64,000 nt of DNA. Source: Mesorhizobium sp. WSM4313. Its GTDB lineage: Bacteria > Pseudomonadota > Alphaproteobacteria > Rhizobiales > Rhizobiaceae. A model generated the notes under the pieces. It was not told the origin of the DNA, searched no databases, and saw only the letters and a list, made by a program, of their open reading frames with translations. Both the position numbers and the translations under genes were made by a program. Numbering within the stretch: position 1 is the stretch's first letter; every line of letters begins with the position of its first letter. Positions 18,693-27,029 of this stretch are shown here, in pieces. Location: assembly GCF_002294725.1 (NCBI RefSeq), contig NZ_NSFT01000006.1, positions 186,001-250,000 of the forward strand, in the 5' to 3' direction.

Positions 18693-19310
18693 ATGACCCT
18701 TTCCAGCATGGCGAGCAACGATCATTCAGCCGATGAGAGATTTCCGATCATTCAAGCTGGCACGGCGGCTTGTCGCATGTATGGCCCCTCGAAAACGACA
18801 GTCGCAGACATCGCCCGACTGCTCGGAAAATCTCCCGCAAGCCTATACCGAATATTCCCCTCGAAGGCCGAGATATGGAACGCCATCGTAGCGGATTTCT
18901 ATGAAAGTGACCTCAGCTATGCACTACTCCCCGCAGGGGGCTTGGTGAGCGCAGCAGACCAAATTAAAGAAACGATGCTTAGCCACCATCGCTTGCTGCT
19001 GCAGGCCCAACAGGCCGACCCGCAAATGTTCTGCCTGATTGTCGTTGCCGCGAGCAGCAACTGGTCGTCCTACAGACAATATCGAAATCGGCTTCAGGGC
19101 CTCGTGGGACAGCTTATTCGCGCCGGCATTGGCACAGATGAGTTTCAACCGACAGATGTGCGCGCGGCCTCCTGCTTGTGCGCCTCGCTCGCCGTCTTGT
19201 GGGATCCCCGATTTGTCAGTGCAACGCCCCCGAACTATTGCGAGACTTCAGCTCAGGACTCGTTTCCTTCGCGATTGAGGCCCTGCGGTGACTGGGTAGG
19301 CGCGCATTGA
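18693..19310 (+). CDS. TetR-family regulator with a frameshifted C-terminus
   Basis: A 205-residue ORF. The helix-turn-helix is clear at about 20-65 (TVADIARLLGKSPASLYRIF), then an all-helical ligand domain of the type seen in efflux regulators. After about residue 172 the frame looks wrong (PPNYCETSAQ onwards). The alternative frame reads PELLRDFSSGLVSFAIEALR and then a TGA at 19289-19291, which is the usual end of this family. A one-base indel near 19210-19230 explains this. The start has GAGAGTGAACG upstream. The target is not evident because no divergent or downstream gene is close. Confidence 0.75.
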   Translation: MTLSSMASNDHSADERFPIIQAGTAACRMYGPSKTTVADIARLLGKSPASLYRIFPSKAEIWNAIVADFYESDLSYALLPAGGLVSAADQIKETMLSHHRLLLQAQQADPQMFCLIVVAASSNWSSYRQYRNRLQGLVGQLIRAGIGTDEFQPTDVRAASCLCASLAVLWDPRFVSATPPNYCETSAQDSFPSRLRPCGDWVGAH

Positions 19311-19640
19311 TCACCGGAAAAAGGCCTGTGGGCGGCTCATGCAAAAAATGCTGACCTCAGCTTGCTGGAGTTCCGAGTTCCAGTTAGGTCGTGCTTGCGG
19401 TTAAGTGGCGCTCATGTGCGTGCAGGAATGATGTAAATTCGGCGAGAGCAGCCGCCCGATGGGAACCACTCGGCAAACCCTCTTCCAACAGATAAAGAAG
19501 GACGGTGAAGCTCAGTTTGCAAGTGGAGAAATACGGAGTTCACCTCCACCGGCAGATATGGGCGCAAAGTTGCCGTTCAGAACGTAGAGGGGTTAGGCCG
19601 ACACACGTTGTCACGAAGGCGCAGAAGTTCGATGCCCCCT
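19311..19640. other. Non-coding stretch
   Basis: Beyond the 19291 stop of the alternative TetR frame, about 330 bases contain no coding pattern or hairpin that I can support. Confidence 0.35.
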
Positions 19641-19647
19641 AGCCTAC

Positions 19648-19805
19648 TCTAGATTCGAATCTCGTGGCCCACTTTGTCCATGAGCATCCGCAACTCGGGC
19701 TGAGCCGAGACCCAAAACGTTCGAAAAGCTTCCAGGAACCCCAGTCGATTGCGAATTGTAGAACTGTTTGTCGACCGTTTTGGGGCCGGAAGCTGACTGA
19801 CAGCT
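19648..19805 (-). repeat. Dispersed repeat, copy 1 (LGFLEAF element)
   Basis: On the minus strand this reads in one frame RLGFLEAFRTFWVSAQPE and then LRMLMDKVGHEIRI before a TAG. Related copies occur at 24.67-24.80 kb and 37.70-37.80 kb. Upstream of the peptide, copies 1 and 2 also share a stretch containing TTCTACAATTCG and GTCGA blocks. It has no start codon or complete gene here and is probably the degraded 3' end of a repeated element. Confidence 0.55.
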
Positions 19806-19867
19806 TTGGGAACGCAGAATCGTGATAGCGGACAGTCCGACCGGGCGGGCGCGGGTTCGACAAAAAC

Positions 19868-20773
19868 TCACAAGACGGTTCTCATCCACGCCAGGAAAGA
19901 TTCCATCACCGCAGATCGCGGACCGTGCTGCATCCACACGACATAGAAGCTGTAGCCCGGCAAGGACAATGGATGCGCTTTGACGAGCGAGCCGTTTTCC
20001 AGTTCGCGGCCGACCACGATGTCACTTAAGATCGCAATGCCCTGCCCGGCGACAACTGCGTCGATCGCATGCAGTTCCTCGCGGAAGCTCAGATCCCAGG
20101 CCTTGTCCGGGATCAGGTCCGGATCGATTGAACGCGCCGTCGCCAGCCACTGGCGCCAAGTGGGAGCGTCCGGATCACGATTCATCCAGTCAAAATGGAT
20201 CAGCGGATAACGGAGGAGATCGGCAGCACGCTCAATCGCCCGTCCGTCGCTTGCCAACAATCGCGGGCTGCAGACGGGAAAGAAGGAATCACGGCATAGC
20301 TCTTGCGCGGCAAAGCCCAAAGGCGGGCGACGCGTGTAGCGGATCGCCACATCCGCCGCGCCGGCGCGCAGATCGAGCAGCGCGTCCGTCCCGATGATCT
20401 CCAGTGGCACGGCCGGGTTGGCTTCTCGCCATTTCGGCAATCGTGGCACTAGCCATCGGCTGGCGAAAGCGTTCGGACTTGTCACCCGCAACGGCGCCTG
20501 AACATCCGGCTCGGCGACCGCCGCAAGGGAGCCGCCGAGAAGATCAAAGCCATTACTCAGGATAGGGAAAAGACGCGCTCCCGCACTCGTCAGCACGAGC
20601 GGGCGTGGGCGGCGCTGGAACAGCTTGAGACCGCAAATCTCTTCCAGCAAGCGGACCTGATGGCTGATCGCTGTCGGCGTCACGCCGAGCTCCGCCGCCG
20701 CGGCCTTGAAGCTGCCGTGTCGGGCGGCGGCCTCGAAGGCGTGCAAAGCGCGCAGCGGCGGACGGTTTCCCAT
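19868..20773 (-). CDS. LysR-family transcriptional regulator (GcvA-like)
   Basis: A 301-residue regulator. The winged helix-turn-helix at about 5-65 includes FEAAARHGSFKAAAAELGVTPTAISHQVR. A periplasmic-binding-like effector domain follows, with LRVTSPNAFASRWLVPRLP near 95. The wording is of the GcvA/AmpR branch. It is divergent from an FAD-dependent oxidase and MFS transporter across about 110 bases, the usual layout for a LysR protein controlling the neighbouring operon. The inducer is unknown. Confidence 0.9.
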   Translation of the reverse strand: MGNRPPLRALHAFEAAARHGSFKAAAAELGVTPTAISHQVRLLEEICGLKLFQRRPRPLVLTSAGARLFPILSNGFDLLGGSLAAVAEPDVQAPLRVTSPNAFASRWLVPRLPKWREANPAVPLEIIGTDALLDLRAGAADVAIRYTRRPPLGFAAQELCRDSFFPVCSPRLLASDGRAIERAADLLRYPLIHFDWMNRDPDAPTWRQWLATARSIDPDLIPDKAWDLSFREELHAIDAVVAGQGIAILSDIVVGRELENGSLVKAHPLSLPGYSFYVVWMQHGPRSAVMESFLAWMRTVL

Positions 20774-20881
20774 GCCGGCAGCGTAGATGAATTCTGCTCA
20801 TCCAGCAGCTAAGAATTTCGCTTTTGCAGAAGGTTGCGTCCCTGTGAGACCATCGTCCTGCTGGAACCGGGGGCGACATCG

Positions 20882-22276
20882 ATGGAGATACCACGACAGA
20901 CCGAAGCGTTATCGGGCCGCTCCCAATCTCCGGGCTCGCTGACCGAACAGCTGCGGCCGGGCTTGCGGGGCGAACTGGTGTTGCCGACAGATGCTGCCTA
21001 CGACCGGGCGCGCAGGGTCTGGAATGGGGCGATCGACAAACGCCCAGCCGCAATTGTCTTTTGCGCCACTCCCGACGACGTCGTCCATGCCGTAACTTAT
21101 GCCAGGTCGCAAGGCTGCCTCGTGGCCGTTCGCAGCGGCGGCCATAACGTCGCCGGTCTGTCGGTCTGCGATGATGGGATGGTGATCGATCTGTCCCGCA
21201 TGAAGAAGATCTCCGTCGATCCTCAGCGCCGCATCGCCAGGGCCGAGGCCGGTTTGAACCTGGGCGAATTCGACGCAGCCACACAGGCGCACGGCCTTGC
21301 GACGACCATGGGTGTCAACGGCGACACCGGCATTGCCGGCCTGACGCTCGGCGGCGGCTTCGGCAAGCTCGGGCGCAAGCATGGCCTAAGCTGTGATAAT
21401 CTCATCGCCGCTGAAATCGTCACGGCCGATGGACGGATGTTGCGAACAAGCGCCAGCGACCATCCCGAGCTATTTTGGGCCCTTCACGGCGGCGGCGGCA
21501 ATTTCGGCATAGTAACGGCGTTCGAATACCGGCTGCACCCGCTCGGCCCAGCGCTTCTCGTGGGCTCGGTGCTTCACGCTTACAATCAGGCGCGCGAGGC
21601 GATGCGGTTTTACGATGAATTCTCCCGCGGCGCCCCCGACGAATTGAGTGTGGATGCCGCGCTTGTCACTCTGCCTTCAGGCGAGCGTGCCTTCAGCATC
21701 GCGGCCTGCTACGCCGGGCCGCTCGAAGCGGGCGAAGCTGTCATCGCGCCGCTGATGAAATTCGGATCCCCCGTCGAAAGCCGCCTGCAGGCCATTCCTT
21801 ATATCCAAATTCAATCGGCGGGCGACAGCCTGTTTCCACGCGGACGACGCTATTACTGGAAAGCGCAGTTCCTGCGTGAGATCGCAGATGGTGCGATCGA
21901 CGCGCTGCTCGACTGTTACGCGAAAGCTCCCAATCGCTCGTCCCTGCTGGTCTTCCAGCAGGTCGGCGGAGCGATCGCTCGGGTACCCGCGTCGGATTCG
22001 CCCTACGCCAATCGCGATGCGGCCCTCGACTGCTTCCCGATCGCGATCTGGGACGATCCAGTCGATGACGAGGCAAATATTGGCTGGGCGCGCGACCTGT
22101 GGAATGCGGTCAGGCCATTCTCCACCGGCGGCGTCTATGCCAACAATCTCGGTGATGAGGGCGACGAGCGCGTGCGGGATGCTTACGGCGGAAATTATGC
22201 GCGCCTCGCCGCTGTCAAGAAGCAATATGACCCGACTAATTTCTTCCGATTGAACCAGAATATCAGGCCTGGATAA
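20882..22276 (+). CDS. FAD-linked oxidase (BBE-type)
   Basis: A 464-residue flavoprotein of the vanillyl-alcohol oxidase superfamily. The FAD_binding_4 domain (about 50-190) contains AVRSGGHNVAG, whose His commonly binds FAD covalently, plus GLTLGGGFGKLGRKHGL. The substrate domain follows. The C-terminal berberine-bridge motif is YGGNYARLAAVKKQYDP, then NFFRLNQNI. It oxidises an unknown substrate with oxygen. The ATG at 20882 is preferred over an upstream in-frame start at 20834, because it leaves the LysR intergenic region free. It is followed after 21 bases by an MFS gene, suggesting uptake or export of the substrate or product. Confidence 0.88.
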   Translation: MEIPRQTEALSGRSQSPGSLTEQLRPGLRGELVLPTDAAYDRARRVWNGAIDKRPAAIVFCATPDDVVHAVTYARSQGCLVAVRSGGHNVAGLSVCDDGMVIDLSRMKKISVDPQRRIARAEAGLNLGEFDAATQAHGLATTMGVNGDTGIAGLTLGGGFGKLGRKHGLSCDNLIAAEIVTADGRMLRTSASDHPELFWALHGGGGNFGIVTAFEYRLHPLGPALLVGSVLHAYNQAREAMRFYDEFSRGAPDELSVDAALVTLPSGERAFSIAACYAGPLEAGEAVIAPLMKFGSPVESRLQAIPYIQIQSAGDSLFPRGRRYYWKAQFLREIADGAIDALLDCYAKAPNRSSLLVFQQVGGAIARVPASDSPYANRDAALDCFPIAIWDDPVDDEANIGWARDLWNAVRPFSTGGVYANNLGDEGDERVRDAYGGNYARLAAVKKQYDPTNFFRLNQNIRPG

Positions 22277-22297
22277 TTCGCAATCCGTGGGGGATCC

Positions 22298-23470
22298 GTG
22301 CGCAGCCGCTGGACAATTCTTGCTGTCCTGTTTGTCGCCCGCGCCGCCATGGCGTTTCAATTTCAGAGCGTCGGCGCCGTCGTGCCCCTTGTCCGCGACA
22401 ACCTCGGCGCGAGCCTGGCCGACATCGGCATTCTAATCGGCCTCTATCTTGCGCCGGGGATAGCGTTGGCCCTGCCCGGCGCCACGATCGGCCGGCGCTA
22501 TGGCGACAAGACGACCGTTCTCGCCGGCCTTCTGATGATGCTGGCGGGTGAAATGCTGATGACGGCGTCGACATCCTGGAGCCTGCAGATCGGCGGCCGG
22601 CTGGTTGCCGGCACCGGCGGCGTTCTCCTGAACGTCCTGATGACCAAGATGGTCGCCGACTGGTTTGCCGGCCGGGAAATCGCAACCGCCATGGCCACCT
22701 ACATCAATTCGTGGCCAGCGGGCATCGCCATCGCTCTCTTGCTCTTGCCGGCAATCGGCACGACGTTCGGGATGACTGGCGTGGGCATTGCCGTTTCGGT
22801 TCTGATTGTTGTCGCCATCGGTCTGACGGCCTTCGTCTATCGCAGCCCGGGGGTAGCGCCTGCTGGTGGCGTCGAACGCCTCGGCATTTCGGCCGGCACA
22901 GCCTATGCCCTCGTCGCCGCCGGACTCATCTGGTGCCTCTACAACGTCGGCTTCGCAATGGTCTTCAGCTTCGGTCCGTCGATGCTCGTCGAGCGTGGCT
23001 GGTCCACCTCTGCGGCGGGGTCGACGATCAGCGTCGTGCTTTGGCTGGCGACCCTCTCCGTCCCCTTTGGCGGCATCCTGACAGATCGCACCAGACGCGT
23101 CGGCGCGGTACTTGTGGCGGGCTGTGTCGGCTTTGCATTGCTGATGCTGCTGCTGTCGCGAGGCGGAGCAGTGTTGCCCCTCACCTTTGCCATGGGGATC
23201 GTATGCGGCTTGCCTGCCGGCGCGATCATGAGCTTGCCCACACGCGTGCTCGATCTGAGGACGCGATCGATCGGGATGGGCGTGTTCTACACCGTCTATT
23301 ATGCCGGCATGCTGGCCGCGCCGGCGATCGGCGGCAAGCTTGCTGTCTGGACCGGCACCGCGACGGCCGCACTTGATTTAGGCGCTGCCGCCCTCCTGCT
23401 TTGCCCTCTCCTCCTTTGGTCATTCCACCGGATCAGTTACCTTCGGCGGCGCTGTTCCGAGCTAATCTAG
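22298..23470 (+). CDS. MFS transporter (CynX/NimT-like)
   Basis: A 390-residue membrane protein with about 12 hydrophobic segments in two halves, and the loop 2-3 motif GATIGRRYGDK. Start is GTG with GGGGGATCC immediately upstream. It is in an operon with the FAD oxidase and probably under the divergent LysR. The resemblance to the cyanate/nitroimidazole group is by general pattern; the substrate is not identifiable. Confidence 0.85.
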   Translation: MRSRWTILAVLFVARAAMAFQFQSVGAVVPLVRDNLGASLADIGILIGLYLAPGIALALPGATIGRRYGDKTTVLAGLLMMLAGEMLMTASTSWSLQIGGRLVAGTGGVLLNVLMTKMVADWFAGREIATAMATYINSWPAGIAIALLLLPAIGTTFGMTGVGIAVSVLIVVAIGLTAFVYRSPGVAPAGGVERLGISAGTAYALVAAGLIWCLYNVGFAMVFSFGPSMLVERGWSTSAAGSTISVVLWLATLSVPFGGILTDRTRRVGAVLVAGCVGFALLMLLLSRGGAVLPLTFAMGIVCGLPAGAIMSLPTRVLDLRTRSIGMGVFYTVYYAGMLAAPAIGGKLAVWTGTATAALDLGAAALLLCPLLLWSFHRISYLRRRCSELI

Positions 23471-23537
23471 GCGACTGATCTTTGGCTGAGACCGAACGGA
23501 GCAAGAAGAGCAGGCACTCGGCGTGCTGCCAGTATTG

Positions 23538-24545
23538 TTACTCCGGCAGGCCAGCAATCTCCAGCGCCTCACCGAGGCAATTCGAGAGCGCGGGAGCACA
23601 GTTCACGCCTGCAAACTGGCGGCTGTAGCGAAAGCCAGGTTGAAGCTCGATCACGCGAGCGGCGGCTGCCCTCGCTTCGTCCAACCGGCCAAGCTTGGCC
23701 AGCGCGGCGGCCAATTGCACATAGGTGATGCTGTGCGCCGGATTGGCTTGGACGGACTTGTAGGCAGCACGGCAAGCCTCTTCGTAACGGCCGTGCAGCA
23801 AATGGCTCATCGCCTGCGCGTCAAATGCGGCCCAGGCCCATGAATCGAATGGGCTCAGCCGCATGCCCTGCTCGCTCCACTCTATCGCGCGCTCCGCTTC
23901 ACCGCTCCATCCGAGCATGACGCTGCCGAGGATGTAGGTCAGCGCCGATGACGGGCTGATGGCGAGGGCGGCTTCCAATGCCGCGAACGCACCGGCGCGA
24001 TCATGCGCATCCATTCCGATGGAAAAGCCCGCCCACGTCAGGGCGAGCGCATCATCTTGCCCGTGGACGATGGCCGACCGCGCGTGGCGGATCGAAGACG
24101 CACGATTGATCTCCTGCAGGCCGGCGCGAAGGAACAGGCAATGATGGCACATCGCGGCATTGCCATGCGCCAGCGCATAGGCCGGTTCGAGCGCGAGCGC
24201 ACGCTCGAGAAGCACCAGCGCCCTGGTCACCTGATCCGGCATGCCTGAATCCACGTCAGGCTGGGCCTGCAGCACGAGATCGTAGGCATCGAGACTGCCA
24301 GGGCGCTTGCGCCTGACTCGTTCGATTTCGGCTTTCCGCACGCTTGGCGCAATCGCTCCTACTGCTGCCAGTGCGATCTCGTCTTGCAGCGCGAAGATGT
24401 CTTCGGAGCTGCGATCGTAGCGCTCGGCCCAGACATGCGCACCGGTCGAAGCATCGATCATCTGCGCGGTGACACGCACGCTGCCGCCGGCCTTGCGCAC
24501 GCTGCCTTCGAGGACATAGCGAACGGCAGGGGCCGACGCGGCTAA
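23538..24545 (-). pseudogene. 5'-truncated TPR protein, remnant of a cyclase/FlgO-TPR type protein
   Basis: The frame is open from 24545 to a stop at 23538. It begins abruptly, preceded by an in-frame TAG, at a conserved internal segment (YVLEGSVRKAGGSVRVT, then GAHVWAERYDR). In intact homologues this segment follows a guanylate-cyclase or DNA-binding domain. Several TPR repeats follow, and a complete C-terminus (RYSRQFAGVNCAP to GLPE). The N-terminal signalling domain is missing, so this is a decayed gene. The internal ATG at 24500 could still be translated as a 320-residue TPR fragment. Confidence 0.7.
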
Positions 24546-24667
24546 CTAATGATTATAGGCGTGAGTAACCGCGCAGTCTCCATGCCATACCCGTCAGTTG
24601 AGGGAGGGACGCATGCGTACGTGCTGATCAAGCTTGCCCCATAGCTCCTCCTGATATCCCGATCTCA
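24546..24667. other. Short non-coding stretch at a likely deletion junction
   Basis: It joins the truncated TPR gene to the second dispersed repeat. No gene or regulatory site is seen. Confidence 0.35.
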
Positions 24668-24800
24668 GCCATGAGCACGCGCAATTTGGCCGCAGGTGCA
24701 AGGCAGAACGTTCGAAGAGCTTCCAAGAACCCGAGTCGCCGCCGAATTGTAGAACCGCCTTTCGACTACTTTGGGCCGTGAGCGGACCGGCAGCTTTCGG
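24668..24800 (-). repeat. Dispersed repeat, copy 2 (LGFLEAF element)
   Basis: The minus strand reads RRLGFLEALRTFCLAPAA and KLRVLMAEIG in the same frame as the copies at 19.7 and 37.7 kb. The upstream TTCTACAATTCG-like block is shared with copy 1. Confidence 0.55.
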
Positions 24801-24903
24801 ACTGGCGAGCCGAGAAACCGACGTTCCATTCGGCGCACCACGCCGTCAGCATCGGACCATGCTCTGCTTGGCTTCAGGTACCCAGAACTGCCTCGGCCTC
24901 TGT

Positions 24904-26457
24904 TCATTCCGTTGGCAGTGGCACAAGGTCGAGCTTCGGCACGAATTCCTCTATCTCATCGTCAAGCGGTGGCGGTTCTTCTTCAGCTTCCTGCTTCGGT
25001 TCGACCATCAGCAGGCCGACCACGATCAGCGCTAACGAAACCCAGGTGAGCGCCGGTATCGCTTCGCCCAGCAGCAACATGCTCCACCCTATACCGGCCG
25101 CGGTTACGGCGTAGGCGTTCTGGCTTGCGAACACAGCACCTGTGCTGGAGATCAGCGCAATGAAGAGCAGCATGGCCAGATTGCCGGCAACTGCCATCAG
25201 AATGACGATGATGCCAAGCCTTCCGGTCAACAAACCAACCGGTATGAAATCCCCATAAAAAGCCGCCAGGGGGATCAGCATCAGAAGCGAAGCAACAAGA
25301 ACGATGCCGAGCATCGCGACGCTGTCTATGGCAATCGGTTTGAATTCAGAAAGGTAAATATCCTCCGTCGCATAAGTGACCGGGATGACGAGTGCGATGG
25401 CGAGCCACAACCAGTTGGCATTCATTTCCCCTGGCTCGCCAAAGAAAAGGATTATGACGATGCCGATGAGACCCAGTCCAAGACCCAGAAACCGTTTCAT
25501 GCTGGGCGCTTCAGTCCGCATCAAAGCCGCAAAAAGGAATACGGCGAAACCCTCCAACACGATCACAATGGAGACGATAAAGGCGGGAAGCTTGCTCGCC
25601 AGCCAATAGACCAGCACCTGATTGACCACCGAGCTGATGAACGCCAGGATGATGACGAAACGCCAATCCGAGCGCTTGAGAGCAGATAGGCTCGGCATTG
25701 TCCCGCGCTTAAGGCTAATCCCGAGGCAGAACGCAGCTCCCATGAGATCAATAAGGATCGCTAGTCCAATTGGGTGAGCTTCAACGAGCGAAGCCATTTT
25801 CGACAGCGGGACGACAAGGCCCCACAATCCTCCGCAGGCCAACAGCAGCAAGGCTCCACGGAAGGTGCGGATGTTTTGCCGCATCTTGCGCTCGCGCTCG
25901 TAGACCTTTTGGGCCATCGTAGCGAACACACTGGCAAGTTTGCCCAGACCATCGGTTCGGGCTGCTACATCGCGGATGCCCAGCTTTGAAGGGTTGAACC
26001 TCCCGCTTTCCAGGGTTGCGGCCGCTTTAGTCAGCTTGGTCACCTGACGCAGATATTCCTTCTCTACATCGCGCAGTCGCTTTTTCTCGATGCACGTGGA
26101 AATCCGCGCCTTGAGAAGCGCCAGTTCAAAATCCTTGGGCAAGAAATCCTCGGCGCCCAATTCAATCGCCTTCACGACGCTGCTCATCTCATCGTCGAGC
26201 CCGGATACTACAATCACAGGCACATCCCGCGTCCGCGATGATGTCTTCAGGCTCGTCAGCACCTCGAAGCCGTCCATCCCCGGCATCATGATGTCGAGAA
26301 GAACAAGATCGAAATTTTTGGCTGCGAGCAGGTCGAGTGCCGCTCGACCGTTTTTTACAGCCTCGGCTTCATGGCCGAGAGCCTCGACCGATTTTTTGAG
26401 TTTGATCCTTATGGTCCGAGAGTCGTCGACGATGAGAATTCGGCCAGGGTTGCTCAC
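24904..26457 (-). CDS. Response-regulator receiver fused to an EamA/DMT membrane transporter
   Basis: A 517-residue protein with an unusual order. Residues 1-125 are a receiver domain with ILIVDDS, phosphoacceptor Asp in LVLLDIMMPGMDG, and the switch Lys in EDFLPKDFE. A helical linker with coiled-coil character (about 125-205) follows. Then come ten hydrophobic segments of the drug/metabolite transporter (EamA) fold (about 210-490), and an acidic tail. The GTG at 26457 is chosen because it sits directly after the Hpt stop and has GGGGAAA upstream; the open frame further upstream overlaps the Hpt gene. It lies in a cluster with an Hpt protein and a hybrid kinase, so phosphorylation may gate or position the transporter. 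That function is inferred. Confidence 0.88.
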   Translation of the reverse strand: MSNPGRILIVDDSRTIRIKLKKSVEALGHEAEAVKNGRAALDLLAAKNFDLVLLDIMMPGMDGFEVLTSLKTSSRTRDVPVIVVSGLDDEMSSVVKAIELGAEDFLPKDFELALLKARISTCIEKKRLRDVEKEYLRQVTKLTKAAATLESGRFNPSKLGIRDVAARTDGLGKLASVFATMAQKVYERERKMRQNIRTFRGALLLLACGGLWGLVVPLSKMASLVEAHPIGLAILIDLMGAAFCLGISLKRGTMPSLSALKRSDWRFVIILAFISSVVNQVLVYWLASKLPAFIVSIVIVLEGFAVFLFAALMRTEAPSMKRFLGLGLGLIGIVIILFFGEPGEMNANWLWLAIALVIPVTYATEDIYLSEFKPIAIDSVAMLGIVLVASLLMLIPLAAFYGDFIPVGLLTGRLGIIVILMAVAGNLAMLLFIALISSTGAVFASQNAYAVTAAGIGWSMLLLGEAIPALTWVSLALIVVGLLMVEPKQEAEEEPPPLDDEIEEFVPKLDLVPLPTE

Positions 26458-26458
26458 G

Positions 26459-26833
26459 CTATTTCCCCAGATTGAAGATTGTTCGAAGCTCGGTGATGGC
26501 GACGTCAAACGCGCGCTGTGCATCGCCAATCTCGGCAAGACTGGCGGGCTCCCCGCTTGCGCACCGCGCCTCCACCCCTGCGCAGATCTGGCTGAGATCA
26601 AATGCACCCATATCCCGCGCATTCGATTTCAGGGAGTGGGCGGCCCGTCGGACGGCGGCGTGGTCGGAGGCATGACATGACGACCACATGTCCTGCATGA
26701 TGGATGGCCCTTCCTCCAAGAAGGACTCCACAAGCTCCAGAAGGTCAGCTTCCTCGCCACCGACAAGCTCACGCAGCTTGTCCAGCGCCCCTCTGTTGAT
26801 CGCCACAACATCCCCCGATGTATGCTTCGTCAA
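26459..26833 (-). CDS. Histidine phosphotransfer (Hpt) protein
   Basis: A 124-residue free Hpt domain. The phosphoacceptor His lies in RRAAHSLKSNARDMGA, within a four-helix bundle of ordinary length. It ends one base before the GTG of the REC-EamA gene and lies 196 bases downstream of the hybrid kinase, all on one strand. The kinase has no Hpt of its own, so this protein probably relays phosphate from the kinase receivers to the transporter-fused receiver. Confidence 0.88.
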   Translation of the reverse strand: MTKHTSGDVVAINRGALDKLRELVGGEEADLLELVESFLEEGPSIMQDMWSSCHASDHAAVRRAAHSLKSNARDMGAFDLSQICAGVEARCASGEPASLAEIGDAQRAFDVAITELRTIFNLGK

Positions 26834-27029
26834 ACTAAAACCAGCGCAAGAAAAGGTCTGCCGACGCTGTCAAAAACAAGCGAACTCGAACTCTCTACTA
26901 CCTTTTTTCAGAGTTCCATGGCGTTGAAAAGACAGATTATCGTGGCAACCCTAAATTAGCGATAGCGCATGGATTCCAGCGATGCTGGCACGACGCCGGT
27001 GACGGTTCCCCCAACGTTGCCGTTCCATC

